Shown piece after piece: positions 1 through 10,383 of a stretch of DNA of 64,000 nucleotides. The position numbers and the translations under genes were made by a program. The notes under the pieces were generated by a model. That model made no database searches and was not told the DNA's origin. It saw only the letters and a program-made list of their open reading frames with translations. Source of the stretch: Lutjanus erythropterus (lineage: Eukaryota; Chordata; Actinopteri; Lutjaniformes; Lutjanidae); assembly GCA_020091685.1 (NCBI GenBank), contig CM034598.1:14641088-14705087 (forward strand). The letters are read 5' to 3'. The stretch's first letter is position 1, and every line of letters begins with the position of its first letter.

Positions 1-51
1 TTAGCTCACAGATTGTGGGAGTTGCCGGTGTACCGCTGCCTTGGTCAGTTA

Positions 52-553
52 GTCAGCAGCAAAACATATTTTAGCTATTTAAAAAACGTCCACCTAAAAA
101 ATATCAATATCAGTTTAAGTGTAGAGTGTTTTCATTGCTTTACCTCACCCCCAGATAGTCATTTAAAATGGGAAACCACCTTTATATAAGCCAAATATTG
201 CCCTCTCTAAACCAACCAAAGTGCATTAGCAAAATCTGTAATTTTACCTCACAGAACACAGGAGTTGTTGGCCCACAGCTGCCTCGATCTGTTATTTTTT
301 GTTTCTGTTATTTTGTTACCTTGGTGAATCTGAACTATCCTTTCAAAAGACTTGAAGTCATATAATAACACAAATAAACCAATTTGTTTGGTTTGGAGAG
401 CGCAATATTGGCTTATATAATGGCAGTTTCTGGGCAGAAAAGGCCGTCTGACGGCGAGTTAAAGCAGTGAAAATATTCTCAATATATCATACGCTTCAAC
501 TGATATTGATTTTGTGGGTCTTTTTTTTTAAGTGAATACGTTTTGCTGCTGAC
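52..553. repeat. 500-bp foldback element with ~170-bp imperfect inverted arms
   Basis: The left arm (about 52-224) and the reverse complement of the right arm (about 380-553) align along most of their length by eye. Both begin GTCAGCAGCAAAAC, share ATATCAATATCAGTT, then TTTATATAAGCC against ATTATATAAGCC, then a CTCTC-AAACCAA stretch. The roughly 155-bp centre is not palindromic. No open frame of note lies in it. The form fits a foldback or long-TIR non-autonomous DNA transposon. No clean target duplication is visible, so the exact ends and family are unknown. A transcript would fold into a long hairpin. Confidence 0.75.
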
Positions 554-593
554 CCTGTTCACAGCAGTACATTGCTTAGTTTTCTACACTGGT

Positions 594-1505
594 AAGGCTG
601 GGTAACTGTACTCAAGAATCAAAATTTCTTCTGTGATACCTGCATTTGATCCTGTTGATACCAAGATCATGAAAAAAAAATCATTTGGATGGCTTTGCTT
701 ATAGCCAATCAATGCAAGAGTCCATTGATTTAACATGTGTTTGGCCCACTACTGCAGCAGCTACAACCCATACAGTTTATAGTGTGTGTGTATGATGTTT
801 GTGTGAAGTTGAATATGGTCTATTTGATGGAGCTGGCAGTCCAGTGTGCTGAGATGCTACCAAAACACACAGATGTATGGCTGTATTACATGCCTGTTGT
901 ATTTGATAAAAATAAATGCAAAAAATTAGTAATGTTTTTCAGAAATGCTTCAATTCACATAAGTATAGAATGTGTATTGAATTGAAAAAAGGCATCAAAT
1001 TAATACTCTGTTGATATTTATTACAGTGTTTTGTTAGATACCTGATTCTGATTGGTCAATTACAGCATTCTAAGGTCTGATATTTCTATACAGGAGACCA
1101 CAGTAGATCGCTGTTATGAAGAACAGGCTGTTGCAACGGACAAAGTTCTGATCATAGACTCTAAAATCATTGTTAAATCACTAAAATCATTTTAAAATTA
1201 ATTTTAAGTTTCAAATGATTTATTTTTTTCATACATAACCATGTAACAATGCAAAATGAAGTCATTAAATCATTTTAAATTAATATACTGTGTCACATAA
1301 ATGCCTTTTTTTGGTAAGTAACAATGTAATAAGCAGGACAATATACAGTGAGCAGCTCATTATTGTGAAATAAACCTGCATCATCCTATCCGGATTTATT
1401 TCACGATAATGACCTGTTCACTGTACATTATCCCTTAACTGTATCATTTTAAAAGTATTGGTATTGGTACTGGTATCAGATTTTTTTTTAAAGATACCCA
1501 GCCCT
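594..1505. mobile_element. TIR DNA transposon copy, 'GGCTGGGTA' family, non-autonomous
   Basis: The left end reads AAGGCTGGGTAACTG and the right end GATACCCAGCCCT, an inverted pair. Next to each end are runs of GATACC/GGTATC-type motifs, such as GTATTGGTATTGGTACTGG near 1456-1474. The interior around 635-705 aligns with 18735-18800, another copy in the same orientation. This end type is common in teleosts and is probably hAT-like, but I see no clean target duplication here. A second repeat is nested in the right half. There is no transposase reading frame. Confidence 0.65.
1030..1436. repeat. Nested repeat ending in a strong hairpin (arms 1336-1374 and 1395-1433)
   Basis: Inside the preceding element lies a different repeat. 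Its right part is a clear hairpin. The arm beginning GGACAATATACAGTGAG and ending TTGTGAAATAAA is mirrored by TTTATTTCACG...CACTGTACATTATCC, with a 20-base loop. I recall this hairpin, and the preceding sequence with CTGATTCTGATTGGTCAATT, as a dispersed teleost repeat. The left boundary is approximate. The family name is unknown to me. Confidence 0.6.
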
Positions 1506-1958
1506 ATACACCACTTCTTTGTTTCTACCATCTACTGTACATGACACACTGACAATGGGTACGTACCTCATACAACCCCACTTTCAATAATCTGAACTGT
1601 CCCTTTAAATCAGCGTTTTCTAAACAAAAGGTAGTGAAACCAGTGCCCAGCACGGCGGCTGCCCCCGCCCCAACTGCAAGCTCACAACCCCTCAGTGTTA
1701 GATAAGGTTGTAATAAGATATAGTCAAAGCCTGGCAACTAATCTGATATTTCACCTCAGTGAGCGATAGGAAAGATATAAAAACGTATTAGGAGTGGGCA
1801 CTAAGAGGATTAGAGTATGGAAACGGATGTGTGCCGGCGTTTTTAATCCACTCATGCTTAACCCTTTCAAGCTGCCCAATCTGCCACACGCAAACAATGA
1901 TTATTTAGTCTTGCTTTCGATGGAGCCATTGCTCTTGTTTCAGACCAGTAACTCTCTC

Positions 1959-1991
1959 CACACACACAGACCCACACACACACACACACAC
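1959..1991. repeat. (CA)n microsatellite, interrupted
   Basis: A CA run is broken once by GACC. It is followed by a short CT run. Confidence 0.9.
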
Positions 1992-2163
1992 TCTCTCATT
2001 TAATTTGATTTTGTGGAGAAAAAAAGAAGGTGAGCAGCGGACTGACAGAGCTCAGGTTTGATTAAGATTCTCTGTCCTGTGACAACACAGCACGGGTCTG
2101 TGTCTCTGGTGAATTACTCTGGATTGAAGATTGACATTTGGTGGTTGGTTTAGCAGCTGTGTC

Positions 2164-2194
2164 TGCGTGTGTGTGTGTGTGTATGTGTGTGTGC
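2164..2194. repeat. (TG)n microsatellite, interrupted
   Basis: A TG run with one TA interruption. The surrounding 2160-2330 stretch is also rich in TGTG. Confidence 0.9.
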
Positions 2195-3621
2195 GCCAGT
2201 GTTCGTTTATATGTGCATTTGTTCAGGGTGAACCTGTGTATGTCTGGCCAACCACCCACATAGCTGTGTGTGTTTTATGTTTTACATATGTGTGCACGCA
2301 GTTAGACAACTCCCTGTCTGTGTGTATACACCAAGCGCTTAGTGGCTTAGTGGAACCTAATCTCACATAGCCACACTTTGAGGACGTGAGATTAAGTACA
2401 ACCAGACTTTAGAGGGCAATTAATCTTCCTTCCACATCCAGGCGGCGACTTTAATTTCGGGGCGGGCTGATCATAGCTTGAGTGTGCTGTGTGAAAGGTG
2501 AAAACACACGTATTTGACCTTTTGACATATGTTAACACTGATATTAGTTTCAGGGGGGCAATACTGTCGAGAAGCCTTCCAGGAGGGATTGTTGCAGTCA
2601 AAATGAAGTCATCACTCAGGGAGAGACAGCTGTTACATGGGATATGAGCAGTCAAGCCCGAGAAAGCACTCTTGTTCTGTCATCCAGGTCCTCCCTGAAG
2701 GGTGGCGCCCAGCAGCCCACCAATCGTTGCTGTCTATCGGGATGTGACCCTTGTGGCCGCATGGCGAGCTCAGAAGAAGAGCGCGTATGTAACCTTACAG
2801 AAGGGCACAGCCATTAATAAATCGCAGTCTGCGGTGGGTGGCGGAGACAGGGAGAAATAACAGGTGTCAATCTTCATTACATGTGATCTGCCGCCTCTCC
2901 AAATTCCAAATTATTCCCCAATTAAGAAGAAAAATGAAGGCAAGGATGCTCTCCAAATGTGACATCCTAATTAATTACTTCCTTCACATGAAGAATTGAC
3001 TCATACTTCATGTCACCTTGGAGCCCTCTCATGTGTTTTGCATTGCAAAATTAGTTGAGAGAGTTCACTGTACAATAAAAGTTTTTAAAGTCGAGGGGGC
3101 TTTAAATGTTTTGACAAGTTCTAATAATATAAGGTATTATAATTATGGTTTGCTGTTTAATTATGTGTAATATCTGCATAATTGTGTATGTCACGGTATT
3201 TTCAAAATACATCCATCAGCGACAGACAGCACACTGGTTTTGAATGTGTTGATTGTGAGGCATGAAACTCCCGACAGCCATGATGGCAGAACTCACTGAA
3301 GACATAATTGGCTATACTGTGAAATGGGCTCGAGTTTTATTATCAAATCAGTTGTGGTGAATTAAAGCAGTGTCTTTCATCCTGTCCTCTCATTTGTTAT
3401 TTAGCTCCCTCATGCCATCCCTCCGTCAATTCCATCCTGGATTGTAACAGGCAATTTCACTCTTACAATCAATTACAGGTTGATTGTGAACGGTTTACTG
3501 TGAGGAGGAAAAATGTGGAAAAGATTGGAAATATGATTCTACTTCCAAGGGTAATTGTACCAATACGAAAGAATAAAGACCTTATGAGTGTCTCTCACTG
3601 TCTGTCTCTCCCTCTCACTTG

Positions 3622-4144
3622 TACATTCTTAGAAATAAACGTGCTAACTAGAACCATACGGGGTCCTTCAGCTTGTCCCCACGGGAGAACCCTTTTGGCT
3701 CCTGTCAGAGAGTTCTACCTAGAACCCGACATAAATGGTTAAACCAAGAACCATCTGTAAGCCCCCTATGAGAGATTCTACAAAAACACCCTTCTATAGT
3801 GTAATGGTTCCACCCAGAACTCTCTTTGGAGGTTCTATCCAGAACAGTTCCACCTTCTAAGGGTGCCAGCAAGATCCCATCCAGTGGGTTCTATCCAAGG
3901 GTTTTATCTAGAACCCACTAAGGGGATTCTACAGAGAACCTCTTTATATTCCAAGGGGTTATTCTGGAACCCACCCATGGGGGTTCTAGTGAGAACCCTT
4001 TTATAGTATTGTTAAAAAACTCTTGATGAAAGAGTTATTGAAGGATTTAAACAATCCTTGAAGAAAAAGGATTTGGAAAATGGTTCTTAATGGAGCCTGT
4101 AGTCTTACAAAGAACCCTTGACAAGCCCTTCATTCTAAGAGTGC
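3622..4144. mobile_element. Palindrome-rich non-autonomous TIR element, copy 1
   Basis: The ends are inverted: ACATTCTTAGAAATAA on the left, CATTCTAAGAGTGC on the right. The core is a string of diverged short palindromes of the type GGTTCTAnnnAGAACC, repeated every 25-40 bp. The last ~110 bp, with GTCTTACAAAGAACCCTTGA, match the same part of the copy at 5469-6172. I remember this architecture as a widespread fish repeat. Without a transposase it must have been moved in trans. Its superfamily is not certain. A CA microsatellite abuts the right end. Confidence 0.8.
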
Positions 4145-4169
4145 ACACACTCATACACACACACGCACA

Positions 4170-4200
<31 letters not shown>
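4144..4200. repeat. (CA)n microsatellite
   Basis: The CA run starts at the right end of the palindrome-rich element. It is imperfect at first and pure for the last 30 bp. Confidence 0.95.
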
Positions 4201-4203
<3 letters not shown>

Positions 4204-4926
4204 TCATCAGAAATATAAAGTTCTTTACAGGCAACACAACAGATTTTTGCATAAATTGAACATTTCAGTGAAACTAATGTCCTTGTGAACAGTGCAGTGA
4301 TACTTTTGCCGCCTTACAGATGGCTCGATAAAAAAAACACCCGGAAAAAAACTCTCATAATCATGTCTGCAACATGACAAGTGAATGGGAACATTGAGCA
4401 TCATCACAAGACTTGGCTGCCTCCACCTACAGTACTACATCAGTCCGAGCGTCTCATGCGTGCTGAATGTATGTCACTCCAGCTCAGAGCCAACGCCCTC
4501 CTTTGGTGCAATTTTTACACTTGGCAGGGTGATTAACGCATGTGATGCACTAAATCTGGGTTGCCCAGAAAGCACCAGCGCTAGATAGAGTGAGACTCAA
4601 AAAAATCCTCTCCATCTTTTGCCTTCTGGCTCCTCAGGCTCTCACTGTATATCTGTTGGATTCCCTTTTTTCTTTTGATGATCACCACTAAACAAATATT
4701 TGCTCCCAGAAAGAACAGCTATGTTGCGTTGAATTCATAAATTTCCTGGGTGTATTTGCATGTCTGGCGATCTCTCAGCCATGAATGAGGGTTCACTATT
4801 TCCCTTTTCCCCCCCCACTGATATATATGAAATTTGAAAGTTAAATGGTTCACATAACCTTGCAGAATTGTCTGCAGCACCTCTTGTTCATTGAATATGC
4901 TGTAAGCTGCAGCACTTCTCAGTCTT

Positions 4927-4975
<49 letters not shown>

Positions 4976-5468
4976 CTCAACTGCTTAGCAAATTGTCAGA
5001 CAACCTACAAAGAGAATTATGGGCCCTGAGGGGTCTTGGGGAAATTGCACCACTGGCAGTTTTATCTGGGGGAGCTGCAGGGCCTAGACAATGCTCCACT
5101 TAAGTATGATGACAGACTAGAGGGGATGTACCCTGGCCCTTTCTATAAACTTCACAAAACCCTCACAGCTGAAAAACTAAAACTCCTGGCATCCCCTGCT
5201 GAAGTTGTCGCCGTAGGGCAAAAGTCAAATACCGTAAATTTAGCTTATCAGCCAACTTGAAGACAGAAAGCATATAATATGCCTGGATGTGTTCCATTAG
5301 CAAAGTAAATTTAAATTTTGCCCGTCTATAGTTTCACAGCATTATACAAATAGTCTGTTCCATTCATTTGAACGCTGACAGGTCAGCCACTCGACAGGCT
5401 TGATGAATATCGTGCGTGGAAATCATCAATCACAACTATGGGCTCTTGCTTGAAAACAAATCAAACTA
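4201..5468. other. No gene seen; unique sequence between the two palindrome-rich elements
   Basis: Only short open frames on both strands, none recognisable. It contains one TG microsatellite, listed separately. Confidence 0.5.
4929..4972. repeat. (TG)22 microsatellite
   Basis: An uninterrupted TG dinucleotide run of 44 bp. It should be length-variable between individuals. Confidence 0.97.
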
Positions 5469-6172
5469 CACTCTCAGAAATAAAGATGCTTGGAAGAACT
5501 ATATGTTTTTTTTTTGTCTTGTCCTCAAGGAGAACCCCTTTGGTTCCTGGAAGAACATTTAAAATAATAAATAATAAACGCGTCACTTGGAACCCTTTTA
5601 GGGAGTTCTATCTCAAACTCATAAAGGGTTAAACCTACAACCATCTGTGAAAGGCTTGACCCAGAACCCCCCTATGAGAGGTTCTAAAGGAGAACCCTTC
5701 TGTGGTTCCACCCAAAACCCTGAGGGTTCTGTCTCTTTTTATATTCCAAGGGTTTTATCCAGAACCCATCCAAGGCGGTCCTACTGAGAACTCATTTATA
5801 TTTCAAGGGATTTATCTAGAACCCACCCAGGGGGATTTGCTGAGAACCCTTTAATAATCCAAAGTTTTATGCAGAACCCACCAAAGGGGTTCTACACAGA
5901 ACCCATTTGTATTCAAAGGGTTTCATCTATAACCCACAGGGAGGGTTCAACTTTTTATATTATGGTACAAAGAACCCTTGACACAAGAGTTCTTCAAGGA
6001 TTTCAACAATGATTGAACTCTTTTATCTAAAAAGTTTGTTTGGTTTTTACTGGAACCTTTAGTCTTACAAAGAACCCTTGATGAACCTTTTCTTAAAAAA
6101 GAAGCAAATGGTTCTTTGTAGCACCTCAGCTGTTTGGAAAGAATGCTTCTGGAACCCTTATGTCTAAAAGTG
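5469..6172. mobile_element. Palindrome-rich non-autonomous TIR element, copy 2, with TA flanks
   Basis: The left end CACTCTCAGAAATAAAG and right end TCTAAAAGTG are inverted and flanked on both sides by TA, which suggests a TA target duplication. The body is the same GGTTCTA/TAGAACC palindrome string as copy 1, but longer. The shared right part carries GTCTTACAAAGAACCCTTGA. The two copies sit about 1.3 kb apart in the same orientation. No protein is encoded. Confidence 0.8.
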
Positions 6173-7557
6173 TATAAACCCATATGGGTGATGTACGTGG
6201 TGACAGACTAGAAGCCAGCAGGTCGCCATGCGTTTGCCTTTGGTATGTTTGCATGTAGTCTGCTGCGGGGGATCATAACAGAGGAAGATAGACCTCTAAA
6301 TGCATGCACAACACATTCAGGCGAGCGTATTCGCTTTGAAGTGGTTATTAATACACAGACAGAAAATTCCTGCAGGGATCAAGATGAGACACCAGAAAGA
6401 CACAGTGGCATGGCGCTGCTGCATAAGGAAGCGCGTTCCTTTTCTTCCTTAGGTTAACATGTTGGTTTGATGTTTTTGCTGCCGCTGTGTAATTTGAATT
6501 AAACACTGCACATGATAGCAGCATGGAGACTATAGATATGACTGTGTTTTCCTGCTGAGGTGTTTGCATATTGGCCTGTTTATGAGGGTGTTTCTTACAT
6601 GTCACATCTCCTGTCACATTTGTGATGAAACTCTGCCTCCAGCTCCTCCTAAATACATTTCCCTCTCATTTGTGAAATGTGCACTCACTGTGTGTTCTGT
6701 GCAGTGTATGCAGAAGTTTCTCATTAAACACAGTAATGAACAGGAGTATCAGCAGCAGGCAAGGTGTTTTATCAATACCAGGGGCGGGGAAGTGAACCAA
6801 GCTACACAGCCTCTCTTTTCTGACACTCGGCAGAGAGCTTAGTAAGTGAACATTGGACTTTTTTCCCTTATTTCAATACTGGGAGTGAGAGAGATAAACA
6901 GTGGAATGAGGCCGACTGTGTATGTGGTACTAGTGGAGCCTCTTGCCGCCTGACCCGTCCATGGTGATGAATAATGAATGAGCAGGACAGAAGCAGTTAC
7001 CATTTGGAGACAGTTTCCTGATGAATGATTACTGGCTCCATTGGGTCTGTATTTGCATAGGAGATGAAAATGTCGAGAGGAAGACACATGGCTGTTACAG
7101 GAGTGGAGGCTGTAATACTTTTGACTGCTGAGCAGGCAACTCTTCTAATGTTATAATCAACTAGCATGGCTGGTCATAAGAGACCACGCATAAAACAGAA
7201 TAACTGAGGATGGGTGAGGGGGTGCATGAGGTGACATTTCAAATGAGATGTATTTATCTGTTACGCTATTAAATGAGTTTGTCTGCTGCAGCAGAAATTC
7301 CGATTTATGTTTGTACCATTCTGTACAGCTGTTCCTTTAATAACCACATTCATTACCGGGCGACAGTTATTAACAGAGCAAAGAAAGAAAGAAAAAGAAA
7401 GAAAAGCGACCGAGAGGGGGAAAGAATCCCAGGAGACACACATATACCCCTTTTCAATACACATGTGCTGGGTTGGCTTGACTCGGTTTGACTCGGACAT
7501 GAGCCCAGCGCGACAGGGATTTGCATTTCCATTACAGCTTGAAGTTGTGTCTTTTAA
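6173..7557. other. No gene seen; unique sequence
   Basis: Several short frames are open on both strands, notably 7261-7587, where three overlap. That pattern fits low stop density rather than coding. A short GAAA run is the only repeat. Confidence 0.5.
7380..7406. repeat. (GAAA)n short microsatellite
   Basis: Imperfect GAAA repeats with one extra A. Confidence 0.85.
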
Positions 7558-7565
7558 CTGAAGAC

Positions 7566-8320
7566 TAGAGGTGGCAAAAGTATACACTCAAATACAAGTA
7601 CAGATACTTGTGTACTTATTCTAGTACTTATTCAACTTCTTTACTGCAGTAAAAGTGAAAAAGTACAGCCTCTGAAATGCACTGAAAATATAAAAGTTGC
7701 CCTCTGATGGACATTTCTATCAGCTGTTTCTGTGCAAATCTAACTCCATGCTTAAGTCTCCTTCTCTGTCTCTTTTGTCTTGTTGTGGCTTTTTTGTTGT
7801 TTTGATTTTGTTATTTCTTTTACATTGTTTTGGTCTTGTTCTGTCTTTTACGTCTTTTTTGTTTTGATACAGCCTTTTCGTTTGGTTATGTCTTGTCATA
7901 AAGATTCTGTTTTGTTACGTCTTATGACGTTGTTTCCGTCTTGCTATATCTTACATTTTGTTATGCTGTTTTCATCTTGTTACAGCTGTTGTATCTGATA
8001 TGAAATTATGGATACACCAATAATTGTCTTTTTTGTTATTGTCACATCCATTTAGGCTGAAATCAGTCACACTGACAAGGACAAGGAGACGCACAATGAT
8101 GCAAAATAAAAATAATCAAAAAGTCCCCTCAAATTCATTAAAACTTAAGTAACAAGCCTTTTTTGGAAACGTACCTATAAGAAAGTACAGATATTTGTAT
8201 TAAAATGTAGGCAGTAAAAGTAAAAAAAAAAACAAATACTCAAGCAAAGTATAGATACTTGAAAAATCTCCAAAAAAGTACAGCAATAAAGTATTTGTAC
8301 TGCGTTGCTTCCCACCTCTG
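7566..8320. mobile_element. Non-autonomous hAT transposon with 8-bp target duplication
   Basis: The left end TAGAGGTGGCAAAAGTA and right end CTTCCCACCTCTG form TIRs of the CAGAGGTGG type. The 8 bp before the element are CTGAAGAC and the 8 bp after are CAGAAGAC, seven of eight matching, as expected of hAT insertion. Subterminal regions are dense in AAGTA/TACTT motifs in inverted arrangement. The interior, about 7765-8000, is T-rich with a repeated TTTTGTTACGTCTT-like motif. No transposase frame is present at 755 bp. Confidence 0.85.
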
Positions 8321-8328
8321 CAGAAGAC

Positions 8329-10073
8329 GATTAGCTCAAGTCAAGCAGCTGTTAGACTTGAGCTAAATTCTTAACCATAGAAGTCCCCTGTTATGTTGTT
8401 ATTGAAATATTTTTATTATGAAGCAGCAAAATCAGGAAATGCTGGGTTTTCATCAGCAGTAACTTAACAAGGTTTTTAAGGTTTCAGTACAGCTGAAAGC
8501 CAAACAGCACAACATGAAACAGTAAAGTAAAACAACAAAGCAGGAAAGAAAATAAACTCCAAACCACAGAGATTCAGTTAGAAGCTACAAAAGTACCCAG
8601 AGCTGAACACAAGTTCATTTGCTTGAAAGGCATATCAGCACTGCAAATGTTTGACTCAGAGCAGCAAAAAGTGCAAATAAAAAAGTTCCAATATAGACCC
8701 AGCAGGATAATGAGAGAAAAGATAACGATCACTTTTGCAGAAATGGAAACAGAACCAGTTGATTCATCCCTTTGCAGGCAGATAAAACCTGACTGTCACT
8801 TACTTTACTATAGCAGCCGTGCCACTGTGTTGCAATATCTGCTCGTGCTGAAGTGAGGGAGATAAGGATTTCATGGTCATCGCGCCTCCTCACAAGGTGG
8901 CTGTGGTGCTGCGAGGGGTGGGCTCCAGCCTCTGTCTGGCCCTGCAGGATGAGATGAAGTGTCCCTGTCAATGTCAGAACTCTGTTTACACCTCAGAGCA
9001 GCCACCTATGCCACCACTTCTCGCCTCGCCACGCAGAATCTCGCTCAGTTTGATCAGCTTTTTGAGTCGGCTTAATCTTGTCAGGCCTGACAATGAAGGC
9101 TGATCTCCTCTGTTCTTCTTAGCGGTGGAATCAGCCTACAGCTCGCCCTATTCAAACAGGGCCCAAGATTCCCCCAGAATCCATAATCATTCCTACCAGG
9201 GATTTTTTGGATGTATCAAACATTCTCAAGTAAAAGCACTGATCTGCATTCATCCCTACCATAAGCTGGCCTGGCTGAATGCAAAATGGCCCTGCTAAAT
9301 TCTGAAGGCCCCCCTTTCAAACGTGGCTAAGATATGCAAAAGGGGTAGAATAAGAGAGAAAAGTCATCTTCTTTTCTGTGTCGCTGAAAAGAGATGAGGA
9401 GACAAGTGTGTTTTAGTGCTCTCAGGGTCGGTCGGAGCTAAGAGAAAGACAGAGAGGAGAGGAAAAGTGCGAGAGAGAGCAGAGAGAGAAGGTGGGAGCC
9501 ATCATTACCACAAGGCTACTTAAAAATCCTCCATTGAGGGCACTTAATAGAACCATTTGTAATAGAGGCTTCCTTTCACTGCACACAACATTGGCAAAGT
9601 AAGGAGACGCTCTACATGTGGGTGGATGTGTATAGAGAGCACGGAGTAGATGTTCTGCCCCCCAGATGTTTGCCTTCTTTGATAGAAAAGAAAGTCAAAA
9701 GAATGCCACACGGTATGCTTTTTTGTCTCTTAAGAATATAATGAGCATTACTTGTCTGGGCCACACTCTGCTGTTCCTGTGTTCAGCTGCACCTGTGAGT
9801 TACAAGGACAATCAGCCACTGTTCTCACTAAAGACTCTATTTCATTTAAGACACTGACATGAAGCTACAATAACGTGTTTGGTAATGCTGGGTTTGTAAA
9901 TCTTTACAAAGTAATACTTCTGTTTTTTACGATATATGATATAATAAAATCTAATCTAATATAATGTATGGGATCATGATATTCTGTGTCATTTAGTCAA
10001 CAGTATGCCTAAATTCAGATTCAAAGCACTAAATTTGTTTTTATGATTGTGGTGTGCTGCAGAGCTGTTAACT
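8329..10073. other. No gene seen; unique sequence with one purine-rich tract
   Basis: Short open frames around 8623-9103 lie on both strands and resemble no family I know. No repeat ends stand out apart from the GA-rich stretch at 9440-9497. Confidence 0.5.
9440..9497. repeat. GA-rich low-complexity tract
   Basis: An almost pure purine strand with GAGA blocks, interrupted by single pyrimidines. Confidence 0.8.
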
Positions 10074-10119
10074 AGTCAGTTAACTGACTGGTCTATTGAA
10101 ATGAAATTCATTTCAATAG
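10074..10119. repeat. Two adjacent perfect palindromes
   Basis: AGTCAGTTAACTGACT (10074-10089) is a perfect 16-bp palindrome, extendable by 3 bp on each side with one mismatch. Four bases on, 10093-10119 has 13-bp perfect arms (CTATTGAAATGAA) around a single base. They lie just upstream of a hAT-like fragment and may be debris of a related element. Confidence 0.9.
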
Positions 10120-10140
10120 GTTTGATGTAAATTTGGTTTA

Positions 10141-10383
10141 AAGGAATAATGCAAAATATTTACTGCTTCCAGCAGTAGAGTTTAGATTTTCTTTGATTTA
10201 TATGATAGTTAACTGATTATCTTCTTGTTTTGGATCACTGTTCAGACAAGACAAAAATTTTAAATATGTCAACTTGGGTATTTGTCATTATTTTACAAAA
10301 TTTAATAGATAAAACTAATAGAATGACCAAAAAAAATTGGCAGACTAATCAAACATGAAAATAACTATCAGGTGAAAGCCTAG
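10141..10383 (+). mobile_element. hAT-like miniature element fragment ('GTTGCAGCCCTA' family), worn
   Basis: The order of motifs fits the right half of a common teleost miniature transposon as I remember it: TTTGATTTATATGATAGTTAACTG, TCAGACAAGACAAAAATTT, then a tract ending GAAAATAACTATC and a degraded AGCCTAG end. The left terminus is not identified. There is no coding capacity. Substitutions are numerous, so the copy is old. Confidence 0.55.

Larger units (their letters stand above)
1506..3621. other. No gene seen; unique sequence with two short microsatellites
   Basis: Short open frames are present on both strands, but none shows a domain or a plausible exon. Around 2690-3060 the sequence is non-repetitive, with AT-rich homeodomain-like cores such as CCTAATTAATTACTT. 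It could be a conserved noncoding element, though this cannot be tested without other genomes. Confidence 0.5.

Noticed and set aside
2131-2370. 79-codon Cys/Val-rich frame
   Set aside because: Driven by the TG microsatellite.
3622-6172. CRISPR-like regular repeats
   Set aside because: The spacing is irregular, the units are palindromic variants within inverted-repeat ends, and the sequence is vertebrate.
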